The notes under the pieces: generated by a model
Told to the model about the DNA's origin: nothing
What the model saw: the letters and a program-made list of their open reading frames with translations, nothing else
The model's database searches: none
Shown here: piece by piece, positions 15,842-22,823 of the stretch
How the letters are laid out: each line of letters begins with the position of its first letter
Position numbering within the stretch: the first letter of the stretch is position 1
DNA from: CAVQCX01 sp050050175
GTDB lineage: Bacteria > Pseudomonadota > Gammaproteobacteria > Chromatiales > Chromatiaceae
Direction: 5' to 3'
DNA length: 26,520 nucleotides
NCBI GenBank assembly: GCA_050050175.1
Contig: JASFUT010000008.1
Location: 1 to 26,520 of the forward strand
Program-made: the position numbers and the translations under genes

Positions 15842-15943
15842 TGGCGGAGAGCGGCGAGACGCAGTCTGGAGTCGCCGGTCGCGCAGCGGGGTAGCACCGC
15901 ACACGCCGCGCGGGCTCTCACCGATTCGGGCGGAGGACGCATC

Positions 15944-16777
15944 ATGAACAGATACACGGGGCTGGCTCTCGGTCTGGCGGCCGTGCTGTCGATCGGCCCG
16001 GGGGCCCGCGTGATGGCGGCCGACACGACACAGAGCTATTACGCCGCGGCCGTCCGGGATCAGAGCCTGGTGCAGGGACGCATGCTGATCGCCAACCTCC
16101 AGCAGGCACGCGAACAGGGTCTTCGCGGCGATCGCTGGGGCATGGCCTATGCGCTCGAGGAGGCGCGCCGGCTGCTCGACGCCATGGCGTTCGCCGAGCG
16201 CATGAAGCCGCCGTCCCACTCATCCGGGGCCGGCGAGCCGCCCACCCGACCGCTGCCGAAGAGCCTCAGCGCACCCCTGGCCGAGCGCGTGGACGTCGAC
16301 GCTCCGCTGTCAGGCGGGCGGAACCGGCGGCTGGGCGAGCTGCAGCAGGCGGTCGGGTCAATTCCCATGAGTGCGGTGGCCGCCGCAATCCACCGCGCCC
16401 TGTACGCCCTGCGCGGCCGTTCCGGCGGGCTCGGCGCCGCGCTGCTGGCGACGAACAGCGCATTGGCGCAGGTTCGCTGGCAGGGTCCTCTTCAACCGAC
16501 GGACTGGTCCAGGGTCCGCGACGAAGTTCTCCAGGCCTATGCCCTCATCCTGGAGCGCCGGCCCGGTGCGGCCGGACATCTGGCGGAGGCCAAACGGATA
16601 CTGGCTGGGCTGCCCGACGGGGGGGCCTATGCCCGGCGCGTCGCGCGGCTGCAGCAGGCGCCGCCCGATCGCGCCGCACTCGAGACTCTGGCGCGCGATC
16701 TCGATGCCAGGGTGGAGTCCACGCGCGCCGCGGCCGAGCGCTCCGAGCTCAGCGCGAGCGGAGGTAAGACCCCGTGA
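15944..16777 (+). CDS. YfdX-like periplasmic protein (YfdX-2)
   Basis: A 277-residue protein with a signal peptide (MNRYTGLALGLAAVLSIG, cut near VMA at residue 25) and a helical, Ala/Arg/Leu-rich body. I do not recognise it alone, but its C-terminal part aligns by eye with YfdX-3: SALAQVRW at residues 172-179 against SALAAVRW at 224-231 there, each followed by a helical pair ending in an L..DLDARV / LMRSLRAGV stretch. Its early part (GDRWGMAYALEEARRLLD) also has the YfdX helical pattern. ATG 15944 is set by GGAGG 7 bases upstream; upstream in-frame sequence overlaps the promoter. A proline-rich loop at about 92-105 separates the helical blocks. It is probably a diverged YfdX-superfamily member; the family call is moderate, export is more secure. 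Confidence 0.7.
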   Translation: MNRYTGLALGLAAVLSIGPGARVMAADTTQSYYAAAVRDQSLVQGRMLIANLQQAREQGLRGDRWGMAYALEEARRLLDAMAFAERMKPPSHSSGAGEPPTRPLPKSLSAPLAERVDVDAPLSGGRNRRLGELQQAVGSIPMSAVAAAIHRALYALRGRSGGLGAALLATNSALAQVRWQGPLQPTDWSRVRDEVLQAYALILERRPGAAGHLAEAKRILAGLPDGGAYARRVARLQQAPPDRAALETLARDLDARVESTRAAAERSELSASGGKTP

Positions 16778-16826
16778 GGGTGGCGAACAGCGCGGTCTAC
16801 GCCGGTCGAGCGTCTCACGCAAGGCC

Positions 16827-16859
16827 GGCACCCTGGCGGTCCCCGGTGCCGAGGGTGCC
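16827..16859 (+). terminator. Hairpin after YfdX-2
   Basis: GGCACCCT (16827-16834) pairs with AGGGTGCC (16852-16859), perfect 8-bp arms; an alternative GGCACC/GGTGCC pairing lies inside. It is 50 bases after the stop and upstream of the next promoter, so it suits a terminator. It overlaps the weak upstream motif at 16838-16851. Confidence 0.4.
16838..16851 (+). promoter_or_regulatory. Weak copy of the shared upstream motif
   Basis: GGTCCCCGGTGCCG resembles GGTTCCCCGGACCG after dropping one T, and is 52 bases before the -24 element at 16903. A similar GGTCCCGCGTGCCG occurs at 17910-17923. Poorer than the four main copies. Confidence 0.25.
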
Positions 16860-16902
16860 TTTGCGGGTCCGGTGAGCCGAGCCGGAGGACTGGATTCGAG
16901 CC

Positions 16903-16918
16903 TGGCGCGAATCGTGCT
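16903..16918 (+). promoter_or_regulatory. Candidate sigma-54 promoter of the small protein-MarC unit
   Basis: TGGCGCGAATCGTGCT: two mismatches to TGGCAC-R-N4-TTGCW, with exact GG-GC spacing. Predicted start near 16929, only about 22 bases before the ATG at 16951, leaving room for the TAAGGAG ribosome-binding site. Confidence 0.65.
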
Positions 16919-16950
16919 GCACCACGAAGAACAGTAAGGAGCCGGCAGCC

Positions 16951-17226
16951 ATGCAAAGACGAATATTCATCGACACCATCCCCCTGGGCTGGCCCGAGCG
17001 CATTCTGGCAGGCATCTTCGCGGTGCTCGTCGTCCTGCTCGGGCTGGCATTCGGGGCGGTGATCCTCGGCCTGGGCGCGGCCCTCGGCCTCGGCCTCGCG
17101 GCCCGGGTCTGGTGGCTGAGCCGTCAGGTGCGGCGCAAGGGTGGTCAGCGCCGGGGTGCCAGGGTCATCGAGGGCGAGTACCGGGTGCTGGAGCGGCGCG
17201 GTCCGGACCGCGGCAGGCATGGCTGA
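16951..17226 (+). CDS. Small membrane protein of unknown function
   Basis: A 91-residue protein: a short N-terminus (MQRRIFIDTIPLGWPERI), a long glycine/alanine/leucine hydrophobic stretch at about residues 18-52 long enough for one bent or two short helices, then a basic segment (RQVRRKGGQRRGAR) and VIEGEYRVLE. The IEGEY-type tail after a basic helix is a pattern I associate with small uncharacterised gammaproteobacterial membrane proteins; I can assign no function. The positive-inside rule places the tail in the cytoplasm. ATG 16951 has TAAGGAG 9 bases upstream. Its 3' end overlaps the MarC start by 8 bases, so the two are made together. Confidence 0.8.
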   Translation: MQRRIFIDTIPLGWPERILAGIFAVLVVLLGLAFGAVILGLGAALGLGLAARVWWLSRQVRRKGGQRRGARVIEGEYRVLERRGPDRGRHG

Positions 17227-17851
17227 GTGGCACCTCTGGCTCCACATGCTGGTGGGGCTGCTGGTGATCGTGAATCCACTCCTGGCCGTGTCGGGGTTTG
17301 CGGCGCTCACGGGTGGCGAGGACCGGGCGCAGCGGCGCGCCACAGCCCGCCAGGCCGCCCTTACCGTCGGGCTGGTGCTGAGCGCCGCGGCGCTGAGCGG
17401 GCAGGCCCTGCTGCGCCTGTTCGGCATCGGCGTCCCGGCCTTCCAGGTCGGCGGCGGCCTTCTGATCCTGCTCATGGCCATCGCCATGCTGCACGCGCGC
17501 ATGAGCGGTGCCCGCCACACCGACCAGGAGGCACAGGAGGCCCAGGGCAAGGAGCAGGTCGGCGTGGTGCCCCTCGGCATCCCGCTGCTGGCCGGCCCCG
17601 GGGGGATCAGCACCGTCATCATCTACGCCCACCGGGGCGATGGCTGGATGCACACCGGTGTGCTGGTTGTCGAGATCTGGCTGGTTGCGGCCCTGGTGTG
17701 GATGGCCCTGCATCTGGGCGAGGGTCTGGCCAGAGCGCTCGGAGGCACCGGCCTGAATATCGCCACCCGGCTCATGGGTCTGCTGCTGGCAGCCATCGCA
17801 GTGAGCTTCGTCACCAGCGGGCTCAAGGCATTGCTGCCCGGGCTGGCATAA
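17219..17851 (+). CDS. MarC/UPF0056-family integral membrane protein
   Basis: A 210-residue protein with six predicted helices and family motifs: LLVIVNPLLAVSGFAALTGG at the N-terminus, FGIGVPAFQVGGGLLILLMAI at about 62-82, VGVVPLGIPLLAGPGGISTV near 115-134, and the C-terminal LMGLLLAAIAVSFVTSGLK. MarC proteins are inner-membrane proteins of unknown transport role; the early link to multiple antibiotic resistance was not upheld. ATG 17219 lies inside the preceding gene; an earlier in-frame ATG at 17141 would add 26 residues read from the other gene and is unlikely. The hydrophilic loop after helix 3 (HTDQEAQEAQGKEQ) is acidic. The YfdX-3 promoter candidate overlaps this gene's stop codon. Confidence 0.9.
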   Translation: MAEWHLWLHMLVGLLVIVNPLLAVSGFAALTGGEDRAQRRATARQAALTVGLVLSAAALSGQALLRLFGIGVPAFQVGGGLLILLMAIAMLHARMSGARHTDQEAQEAQGKEQVGVVPLGIPLLAGPGGISTVIIYAHRGDGWMHTGVLVVEIWLVAALVWMALHLGEGLARALGGTGLNIATRLMGLLLAAIAVSFVTSGLKALLPGLA

Positions 17852-17859
17852 GGCTGGCT
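17844..17859 (+). promoter_or_regulatory. Candidate sigma-54 promoter of YfdX-3
   Basis: TGGCATAAGGCTGGCT: two mismatches to TGGCAC-R-N4-TTGCW with correct spacing. It spans the MarC stop codon and predicts a long leader of about 218 bases, so it is the least secure of the set. Confidence 0.45.
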
Positions 17860-18087
17860 CGCCGATGCATCGAAGGCGATTCAGGCAATCGGATCGTCGC
17901 GCGCAACGGGGTCCCGCGTGCCGCCTCGTCCCCGGGGCTTTCGGGGCAGCACGGGGACACGTCCGCGCTTGGCCCCTGCCCGGGATCTCCGCCCCGGAAG
18001 CGGCCGCACGCTCGGGCCGGAGCCGTTCCGTGCACCCGATCGTTCTCACCGGCCTACGCCGGTCTACCGGAAGTGAGGAGATCTCCC

Positions 18088-19041
18088 ATGCATCGCACCC
18101 TGCTTGTCACCGCCATCTTTCTCGCCGCCTCCACCATCGAGCCGCTGTCCGCCGCGCCATCACCCGATGAGACCCGCCCCGAGGCCGGCGTCTTGCAGGC
18201 GCCCAGCGGCCCCGGCGCAGAGCTCGTGACCAGCGCGCGGGCGCCGGTCGCCGGGGTCTCGCACCGTGCCCTGGCCCTGGGGCGGGAGGTGTACAGCGAT
18301 CTGGTGCGGCTGCAGGACGCGGCGCGGCGCCGCGACGAGATCGACACCCGGCTGGCACTGAACGACGCGAGCCGCGTGCTGGGCTCGTTCTACGACTCCG
18401 ACGCGACGCGGGCCCTGCAGCAGCAGGCCGCCATCATCCGCCGGGATCTGGCGCGAGAGGGCGCCGAGCCGGGGCCGGGCCTCTGGCTGCCGCTCAAGGC
18501 GGAGCTGGATCATGCAGAGATCATGGCGCCGGCGGAGGACGTGCAGCGCGCGAAGCAGGCCGTGGCAGAGGGCAGGGCGGCGGCCGCCGAGGGCGACCGC
18601 GGGAAGGCGGGCCAGCGGCTTCGGGCACTGGAAGACGTGCTGGACTACCGCTGGGCCCTGCTGCCGCTGGGCCAGATCCGCGGCGACATCCGCTCCGCCG
18701 AGATGGCGCTGAGCCCCGAGCCGCCCTACTGGAAGGGCATAGCGGAGGCGGCCGGCAGCGCTCTGGCCGCCGTGCGCTGGGTCACGACAACGGACGCATC
18801 GGGCTGGCTCAGTGCCTACGACGACGCCGTCGATGCGCGCCTGGCGCTCCCGGAGGACCCTGCGCAGGCCCGCGTCCATCTGAGGCAGGCGGCGGAGAAT
18901 CTGCAGAGCCTGGCCGGCGCCGGCGGGCTCGCGCAGGAGGCCCGGCGCCTCGCCGATCAGCCCACGCCCGATGTCGACGGCGTCGATGCCCTGATGCGCA
19001 GCCTGCGGGCCGGGGTGCCCAAGGCCCCGGTGTCCGGTTGA
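18088..19041 (+). CDS. YfdX-family periplasmic protein (YfdX-3)
   Basis: A 317-residue protein with a signal peptide (MHRTLLVTAIFLAASTIEPL, cut near LSA at residue 22). Residues 169-185 (GDRGKAGQRLRALEDVL) match YfdX-1 residues 156-172 (GDKSKAGEQLKALDDAL), and both continue into a D-Y-x(5)-LP stretch. Upstream, ALALGREVYSDLVRLQDAARR is the N-terminal helix region. The C-terminal block from SALAAVRW (224-231) matches YfdX-2. It thus links the two other proteins into one family. ATG 18088 has GAGGAG 7 bases upstream. Its role is likely the same class as YfdX-1: a periplasmic stress protein. No terminator with a T-run is visible; the lower-GC patch begins a few hundred bases downstream. Confidence 0.75.
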   Translation: MHRTLLVTAIFLAASTIEPLSAAPSPDETRPEAGVLQAPSGPGAELVTSARAPVAGVSHRALALGREVYSDLVRLQDAARRRDEIDTRLALNDASRVLGSFYDSDATRALQQQAAIIRRDLAREGAEPGPGLWLPLKAELDHAEIMAPAEDVQRAKQAVAEGRAAAAEGDRGKAGQRLRALEDVLDYRWALLPLGQIRGDIRSAEMALSPEPPYWKGIAEAAGSALAAVRWVTTTDASGWLSAYDDAVDARLALPEDPAQARVHLRQAAENLQSLAGAGGLAQEARRLADQPTPDVDGVDALMRSLRAGVPKAPVSG

Positions 19042-19540
19042 CGCATCCCCGGCCTCATCCGCCGCACAGCGACCCTTGGCGGAGTTTGCCCAGGCATCGC
19101 GCGGAGGGGAAAGCGGACAAGCCAGGCACACGGAGCCAGGTCATGCGATCCAACATTCCGGGCTGCCTTACGCAGGACCGACCGGGTGGCAGAGGATGCC
19201 GACAGCGTAGTCAACTCCTTGCATTCCTGGGGTAGGCGTTTGTCTGCGTCGGGACGAGCCATGTTGGACACTCACACCGGTGCTGTATCGGATTGCAGGA
19301 CTTCACCCGCGCACTTTGCGTGCGCCTGAGTCAGGATGCTGGCGTATCGGAGCTATGCCAGCGCTGCGCAGTCGGCCGACGACAGGGTGCGAGCCTGCTC
19401 TCAGCCTGGGGCGGCTGAAAGCAAATTCCTGTCCCTCGCCGTATCCGTGTAATGCGGCTGGTGTGCTAGCGCCGAAAAGGGCGGAAGTGTCGAGATTCTT
19501 TACAGAAAGCTATGGCCGGGTGGGCCTCAGAGCAAAGACA

Positions 19541-19558
19541 TTGTTGATATTTCAACAA
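19541..19558. repeat. Perfect dyad upstream of the PEP-CTERM gene
   Basis: TTGTTGA-TATT-TCAACAA, 7-bp arms, ending 12 bases before the -24 element. Possible operator or binding site of a second regulator. Confidence 0.4.
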
Positions 19559-19569
19559 GTTGATGGGAA

Positions 19570-19585
19570 TGGATCAATAGTTGCT
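19570..19585 (+). promoter_or_regulatory. Candidate sigma-54 promoter of the PEP-CTERM gene
   Basis: TGGATCAATAGTTGCT: perfect -12 TTGCT, two changes in the -24 half, correct spacing. Predicted start near 19596, about 36 bases before the start codon. PEP-CTERM genes elsewhere are known to be RpoN-dependent through PrsK/PrsR. Confidence 0.6.
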
Positions 19586-19633
19586 TCAATCGTGTCCCGC
19601 AACAAGAACATACGCCGGAGGGACCAGGTTGTG

Positions 19634-20380
19634 ATGATACCAATTGCCGGTTTGAACAGATTCACGGTTTTCTCGGCGTTAGCGCTCTTGACGCAAAATG
19701 TGTTCGCCGTCGCAACTTACGATTTTTCAGCCAATGTCTCCACCGAGGTTACCGGCCTGCTCGACGCTAACGAAAATTCGGTTGAAATGGAAAATTGGTT
19801 TTCATTCATTTCAACGTCGTTTGGCTTTGTTGCCACCAGCACAGGAGATGCCGATCCTTCTCCCCCGAATTCCGAGGGCGACAACCTTGTTTTCAATACC
19901 GGTGAGTACTCTTGGGAGATCGAGGCAGAAGCAACCGGTACCGCGTCGGCTCTTGGGTTCGCAAGTTCAAATGCCTTGGGCGGACTTCTGGTTACCATCA
20001 CCAATAACACGGATGATGTAATTACATTGATGCTCTCCAATGACGTTGGAGCGCTTGGTGCCTATGCGCTGAATAGCGGAATCGAAAAGCTGATCGCGGG
20101 TAGTAGCAACGCGATCATTTCCGAGGCCGTTACCAACAGCACCATTGTGAACGGCAGCATCAACCTGGGATCGAACATCATCGGGCCCGATTCCGACTCC
20201 GCGAGCAACCTAGCCTCCACCATCGGCTTCGAAAGAGTCATCAACCCAGGGTCCGACTACACTTTCGAGTTGTTGGCTGAAGCCGAAGGCGGAGTTGAGG
20301 TTGTTCCGGTTCCTCCCACATCGTTGCTGATCGGTCTCGGGTTTGCCGTGCTTGGCTATCGCCGCTTCAAATCCGCCTGA
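19634..20380 (+). CDS. PEP-CTERM-type sorted secreted protein
   Basis: A 248-residue protein with a signal peptide (GLNRFTVFSALALLTQNVFA), a low-complexity, Asn/Ser/Thr-rich beta-type body, and a C-terminal tripartite sorting tail: VPVPPTSLL, a hydrophobic stretch (LIGLGFAVLG) and basic YRRFKSA. This is the layout recognised by exosortases; the motif here reads P-V-P-P rather than P-E-P. Exosortase substrates are cut in the tail and exported, often with exopolysaccharide in flocs or biofilms. GTG 19631 and ATG 19634 both fit GGAGGGA at 19617-19623. The gene is near 50% GC in a line I counted, against about 70% around it, which suggests later acquisition. No exosortase or EPS gene is in the window, so its partner is elsewhere. 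Confidence 0.78.
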   Translation: MIPIAGLNRFTVFSALALLTQNVFAVATYDFSANVSTEVTGLLDANENSVEMENWFSFISTSFGFVATSTGDADPSPPNSEGDNLVFNTGEYSWEIEAEATGTASALGFASSNALGGLLVTITNNTDDVITLMLSNDVGALGAYALNSGIEKLIAGSSNAIISEAVTNSTIVNGSINLGSNIIGPDSDSASNLASTIGFERVINPGSDYTFELLAEAEGGVEVVPVPPTSLLIGLGFAVLGYRRFKSA

Positions 20381-20442
20381 CCCGGAAAGATCGCTCCTCG
20401 TCGACAACGAGCCGATCATCCTGGCGGCTCGAGGGTCTGGGC

Positions 20443-22614
20443 TCAGGCCGCCTGTGCCGTCGGCCTCGGCCCCAGCAGGCGCTCCAGCTCCTCCTGCTCG
20501 ACCGTTTCACGGGCCAGCAGCGCCTCTGCCAGCCCGTCCAGGCGGTCCCTCGAGGATTCGAGCAGGGCCCTGACCGCCTGGTGGCTCTCCTCGAGCAGGC
20601 GGTAGACCTCCGCGTCGATGCGCCGCGCGGTGTCCTCGCTGTACGGCCGGCCCTGGCCGAGCTCGTAGCCGAGAAAGCGGTCGTCGCCGGAGGGCTCGTA
20701 GGCGGCCAGGCCCAGCTCGCTCATGCCCCAGGCGGTGACCATGCGCCGCGCCAGGCGGGTCGCCTGGATGAGGTCGTTCTCGGCCCCGGTCGTAATTTCC
20801 CCGAGGGTGACCTCCTCGGCGGTGCGCCCGCCCAGCATCACGTTGAGGCGGGCGGTCAGGTACCGGCGCGAGAGGTTGTAGCGATCCTCCTCGGGACGCT
20901 GCTCCGTGACCCCCAGGGCCATGCCGTGGGGCACGATCGTGACCTTGTGCACCGGGTCCGCCTCCGGGGTGAGCCAGGCCACGAGGGCGTGTCCGCCCTC
21001 GTGGTAGGCGATGGTTCGCCGCGAGGCGTCGTCCATGGCCAGGGGGCGCACGTCGCCCAGCACGATGCGGTCCAACGCCGCTTCGAAGTCGGCCGCCGTG
21101 ATGCGCGGGTGCTCCTCGCGCGCTGCCAACAGGGCCGCCTCGTTGCACAGATTCGCCAGCTGAGCGCCGCTCATCCCCATGGTGACCCCGGCCAGCCTGT
21201 CCAGGCTCACGTCGTCGGCGAGGGCCAGCTCCCGGGTGTGAATCGCGAGGATGCCACGGCGCCCGGCGAGGTCCGGCAGGCCCACGGTCACGTCGCGGTC
21301 GAAGCGCCCCGGGCGGCGCAGCGCGGGGTCGAGCACGTCCGGGCGGTTGGTCGCGGCGAGCACGATGACGTTCACCCGCTCGTCGAAGCCGTCCATCTCC
21401 ACCAGCAGCTGGTTCAGGGTCTGCTCGCGCTCGTCGTTCACGGTCCCCAGGCCGGTCCCGCGGCGGCGCCCTACCGCGTCGAGCTCGTCGACGAACAGGA
21501 TGGCGGGGGCCGCCTCCTTGACCTCCTTGAACAGGCTGCGCACGCGGCTGGCGCCCACACCGACGAACATCTCCACGAACTCCGAGCCGCTGATGGAGAA
21601 GAAGGGCGCCCCGGCCTCGCCGGCCACCGCCCTGGCGAGGAGGGTCTTGCCGGTGCCGGGGGGACCGGCCAGCAGGACCCCGCGGGGGATGCGGGCGCCC
21701 AGCGATCGGTAGCGATCCGGCGCCTTGAGGATGGAGACGATCTCCTGCAGCTGCGCCTTGGCGGCGTCGGCGCCGGCCACGTCGGCGAAGGTCACGGCAG
21801 GCTTGTCTTCCCGGTTGTAGCGGCGGGCCTGAGACCTGCCGACGCCGAAGATGCTCTGCTGCTGGTTCATGGCGCGGCGTCCCATCCACCAGAAGAAGCC
21901 GACCAGCAGCAGGGTGGGCAGGAGACCACCGATCAGGCCGCCGAGCCAGTGCGGTCCCTGGGGCGCGGCGACGATCTCGACGCCGTGGGCCTCCAGCAGC
22001 GACAGCAGCTGGGGGTCGCCGACCGAGCTCGGGAACACCGTGGCGAAACCGACGACCTGACGCGTGTGCGCCGCCGGCTTCCCGGCTCCGGGGGGCTTGC
22101 CGCCGCCGGCGGGTGCCGGAGAGGCGGCGGGCTTGGCGGTGGTGCCGGCGGGGGCGCTCTTCGGCTGGCCGGCGCCGGATTCTCCCGATGCGGGGACCGC
22201 TGTCAGCTCGCCGGTCTGGACGTGCCAGAGCCGGGCGGTCTTGAGCTTGCCGGTGATCGCGCTTCCCTGTATGGCGACCTGGTCAACGTTGTCGGCCTTC
22301 ACCTCGGAGACGAAGGTGCTGTAGGGGACCTTGGCGACCGGCGGGGCGGTGCGGCCCACGAGACCCGGGAAGATGTTCCAGAGCAGCAGGAGCGCGAAGG
22401 CGACCCACCAGAACACGGGGACCGGCGGTGGGTCGGGGCGCTTGTCCGCCCCCGGTGGCGCTTCCCCGCCGGAGGCTCCCTGGGGGGTGGCCGGCAGCTG
22501 CCGGTCGGGGCCGGATCGGGGGCGGGGCCGCATCAGGAAGATGCTCAAGGCCGCCAGCAGAGGCAGCCAGAGCAGCCAGCCGGATTCGGAGATCCACGGG
22601 ATGGCGGGGTCCAT
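20443..22614 (-). CDS. ftsH: FtsH-type ATP-dependent zinc metalloprotease, extended N-terminus
   Basis: A 723-residue membrane AAA+ protease (E. coli FtsH is 644). Order: hydrophobic segment 12-28, proline-rich linker, segment 66-85, periplasmic domain with a Pro/Ala/Gly/Lys-rich stretch at about 139-186, segment 224-244, then AAA+ with Walker A GPPGTGKT (K323), ILFVDELDAVGRRRG, the second region of homology (NRPDVLDPALRRPGRFDR), and the peptidase zinc site HEGGH at 538-542 (commonly HEAGH), with TTGAENDL supplying the third ligand. It degrades damaged membrane and cytoplasmic proteins. Three spans instead of two is unusual and would put the N-terminus outside. ATG 22614 has AAGGAG 7 bases before it. 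A sigma-54-like promoter lies at 22696-22681. Probably a second, stress-specific FtsH, since the housekeeping gene normally follows rlmE. Confidence 0.93.
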   Translation of the reverse strand: MDPAIPWISESGWLLWLPLLAALSIFLMRPRPRSGPDRQLPATPQGASGGEAPPGADKRPDPPPVPVFWWVAFALLLLWNIFPGLVGRTAPPVAKVPYSTFVSEVKADNVDQVAIQGSAITGKLKTARLWHVQTGELTAVPASGESGAGQPKSAPAGTTAKPAASPAPAGGGKPPGAGKPAAHTRQVVGFATVFPSSVGDPQLLSLLEAHGVEIVAAPQGPHWLGGLIGGLLPTLLLVGFFWWMGRRAMNQQQSIFGVGRSQARRYNREDKPAVTFADVAGADAAKAQLQEIVSILKAPDRYRSLGARIPRGVLLAGPPGTGKTLLARAVAGEAGAPFFSISGSEFVEMFVGVGASRVRSLFKEVKEAAPAILFVDELDAVGRRRGTGLGTVNDEREQTLNQLLVEMDGFDERVNVIVLAATNRPDVLDPALRRPGRFDRDVTVGLPDLAGRRGILAIHTRELALADDVSLDRLAGVTMGMSGAQLANLCNEAALLAAREEHPRITAADFEAALDRIVLGDVRPLAMDDASRRTIAYHEGGHALVAWLTPEADPVHKVTIVPHGMALGVTEQRPEEDRYNLSRRYLTARLNVMLGGRTAEEVTLGEITTGAENDLIQATRLARRMVTAWGMSELGLAAYEPSGDDRFLGYELGQGRPYSEDTARRIDAEVYRLLEESHQAVRALLESSRDRLDGLAEALLARETVEQEELERLLGPRPTAQAA

Positions 22615-22680
22615 GGGGTCGCTCCTTGTGACTTAAGATCGGTGCGTCGGACGCGGACCGGAGTCTCTTGCAGGATGCCC

Positions 22681-22696
22681 AGCGAGATTCGTGCCG
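22681..22696 (-). promoter_or_regulatory. Candidate sigma-54 promoter of ftsH
   Basis: Minus-strand CGGCACGAATCTCGCT: two mismatches to TGGCAC-R-N4-TTGCW with GG and GC exactly spaced. Predicted start near 22670, a leader of about 56 bases before the ATG at 22614. Confidence 0.65.
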
Positions 22697-22788
22697 TCGG
22701 GGGTCGAAGGCGCGGGCGCGCTCAAGCCGCCCGGGGGTCCGGGCGCTCGGGCGGTCCGACTCAGGAGGCGTTTTCGAAGCCCGGCGTG

Positions 22789-22802
22789 GTTCCCAGGGAC
22801 CG
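22789..22802 (+). promoter_or_regulatory. Shared upstream motif, candidate activator site (copy 4)
   Basis: GTTCCCAGGGACCG, like GTTCCCCGGACCG of YfdX-1 with a one-base insertion; the following GGCCTGGT parallels the CCCCGGT there. It is about 93 bases upstream of the ftsH -24 element and adjoins the dyad at 22804-22823. Confidence 0.45.
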
Positions 22803-22803
22803 G

Positions 22804-22823
22804 CCTGGTTTATTTGAACCAGG
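22804..22823. repeat. Perfect dyad upstream of ftsH
   Basis: CCTGGTT-TATTTG-AACCAGG, 7-bp arms, AT-rich centre in a GC-rich region. With the neighbouring motif it gives a run of GGTT/GACC/GGTT/GAACC half-sites, as in a multi-site activator region. Confidence 0.45.

Larger units (their letters stand above)
15228..15943. other. Divergent regulatory region, ATPase / YfdX-2
   Basis: A 716-base gap. Several open frames cross it but none has a ribosome-binding site or recognisable product. It contains outward-facing -24/-12 elements at 15390-15375 (minus) and 15826-15841 (plus), and between them at 15594-15620 a compact block: GGCTCATA, then ATTCCCCGAACCG, then GGTTC. The block is about 210-230 bases from each promoter, so it could serve both. 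Confidence 0.55.
19042..19630. other. Intergenic region leading into the lower-GC patch
   Basis: A 589-base stretch without a credible gene; an open frame through 19280-19630 lacks a ribosome-binding site and runs through the promoter of the next gene. GC content falls along it. It holds a possible activator site GTGTCGAGATTCTTTACAG (19487-19505), a dyad (19541-19558) and a -24/-12 element (19570-19585). The first 240 bases show nothing I can name and may be remnant DNA. Confidence 0.5.

Noticed and set aside
17855..17869. TGGCTCGCCGATGCA as the YfdX-3 promoter
   Set aside because: GG to GC distance is one base short (11 instead of 12), and sigma-54 promoters tolerate this poorly. The overlapping 17844-17859 match has correct spacing.
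19280..19633. N-terminal extension of the PEP-CTERM protein from 19280
   Set aside because: It would run through the -24/-12 element and the dyad, and would place the signal peptide about 118 residues inside the protein. The GTG/ATG at 19631/19634 has a good ribosome-binding site.
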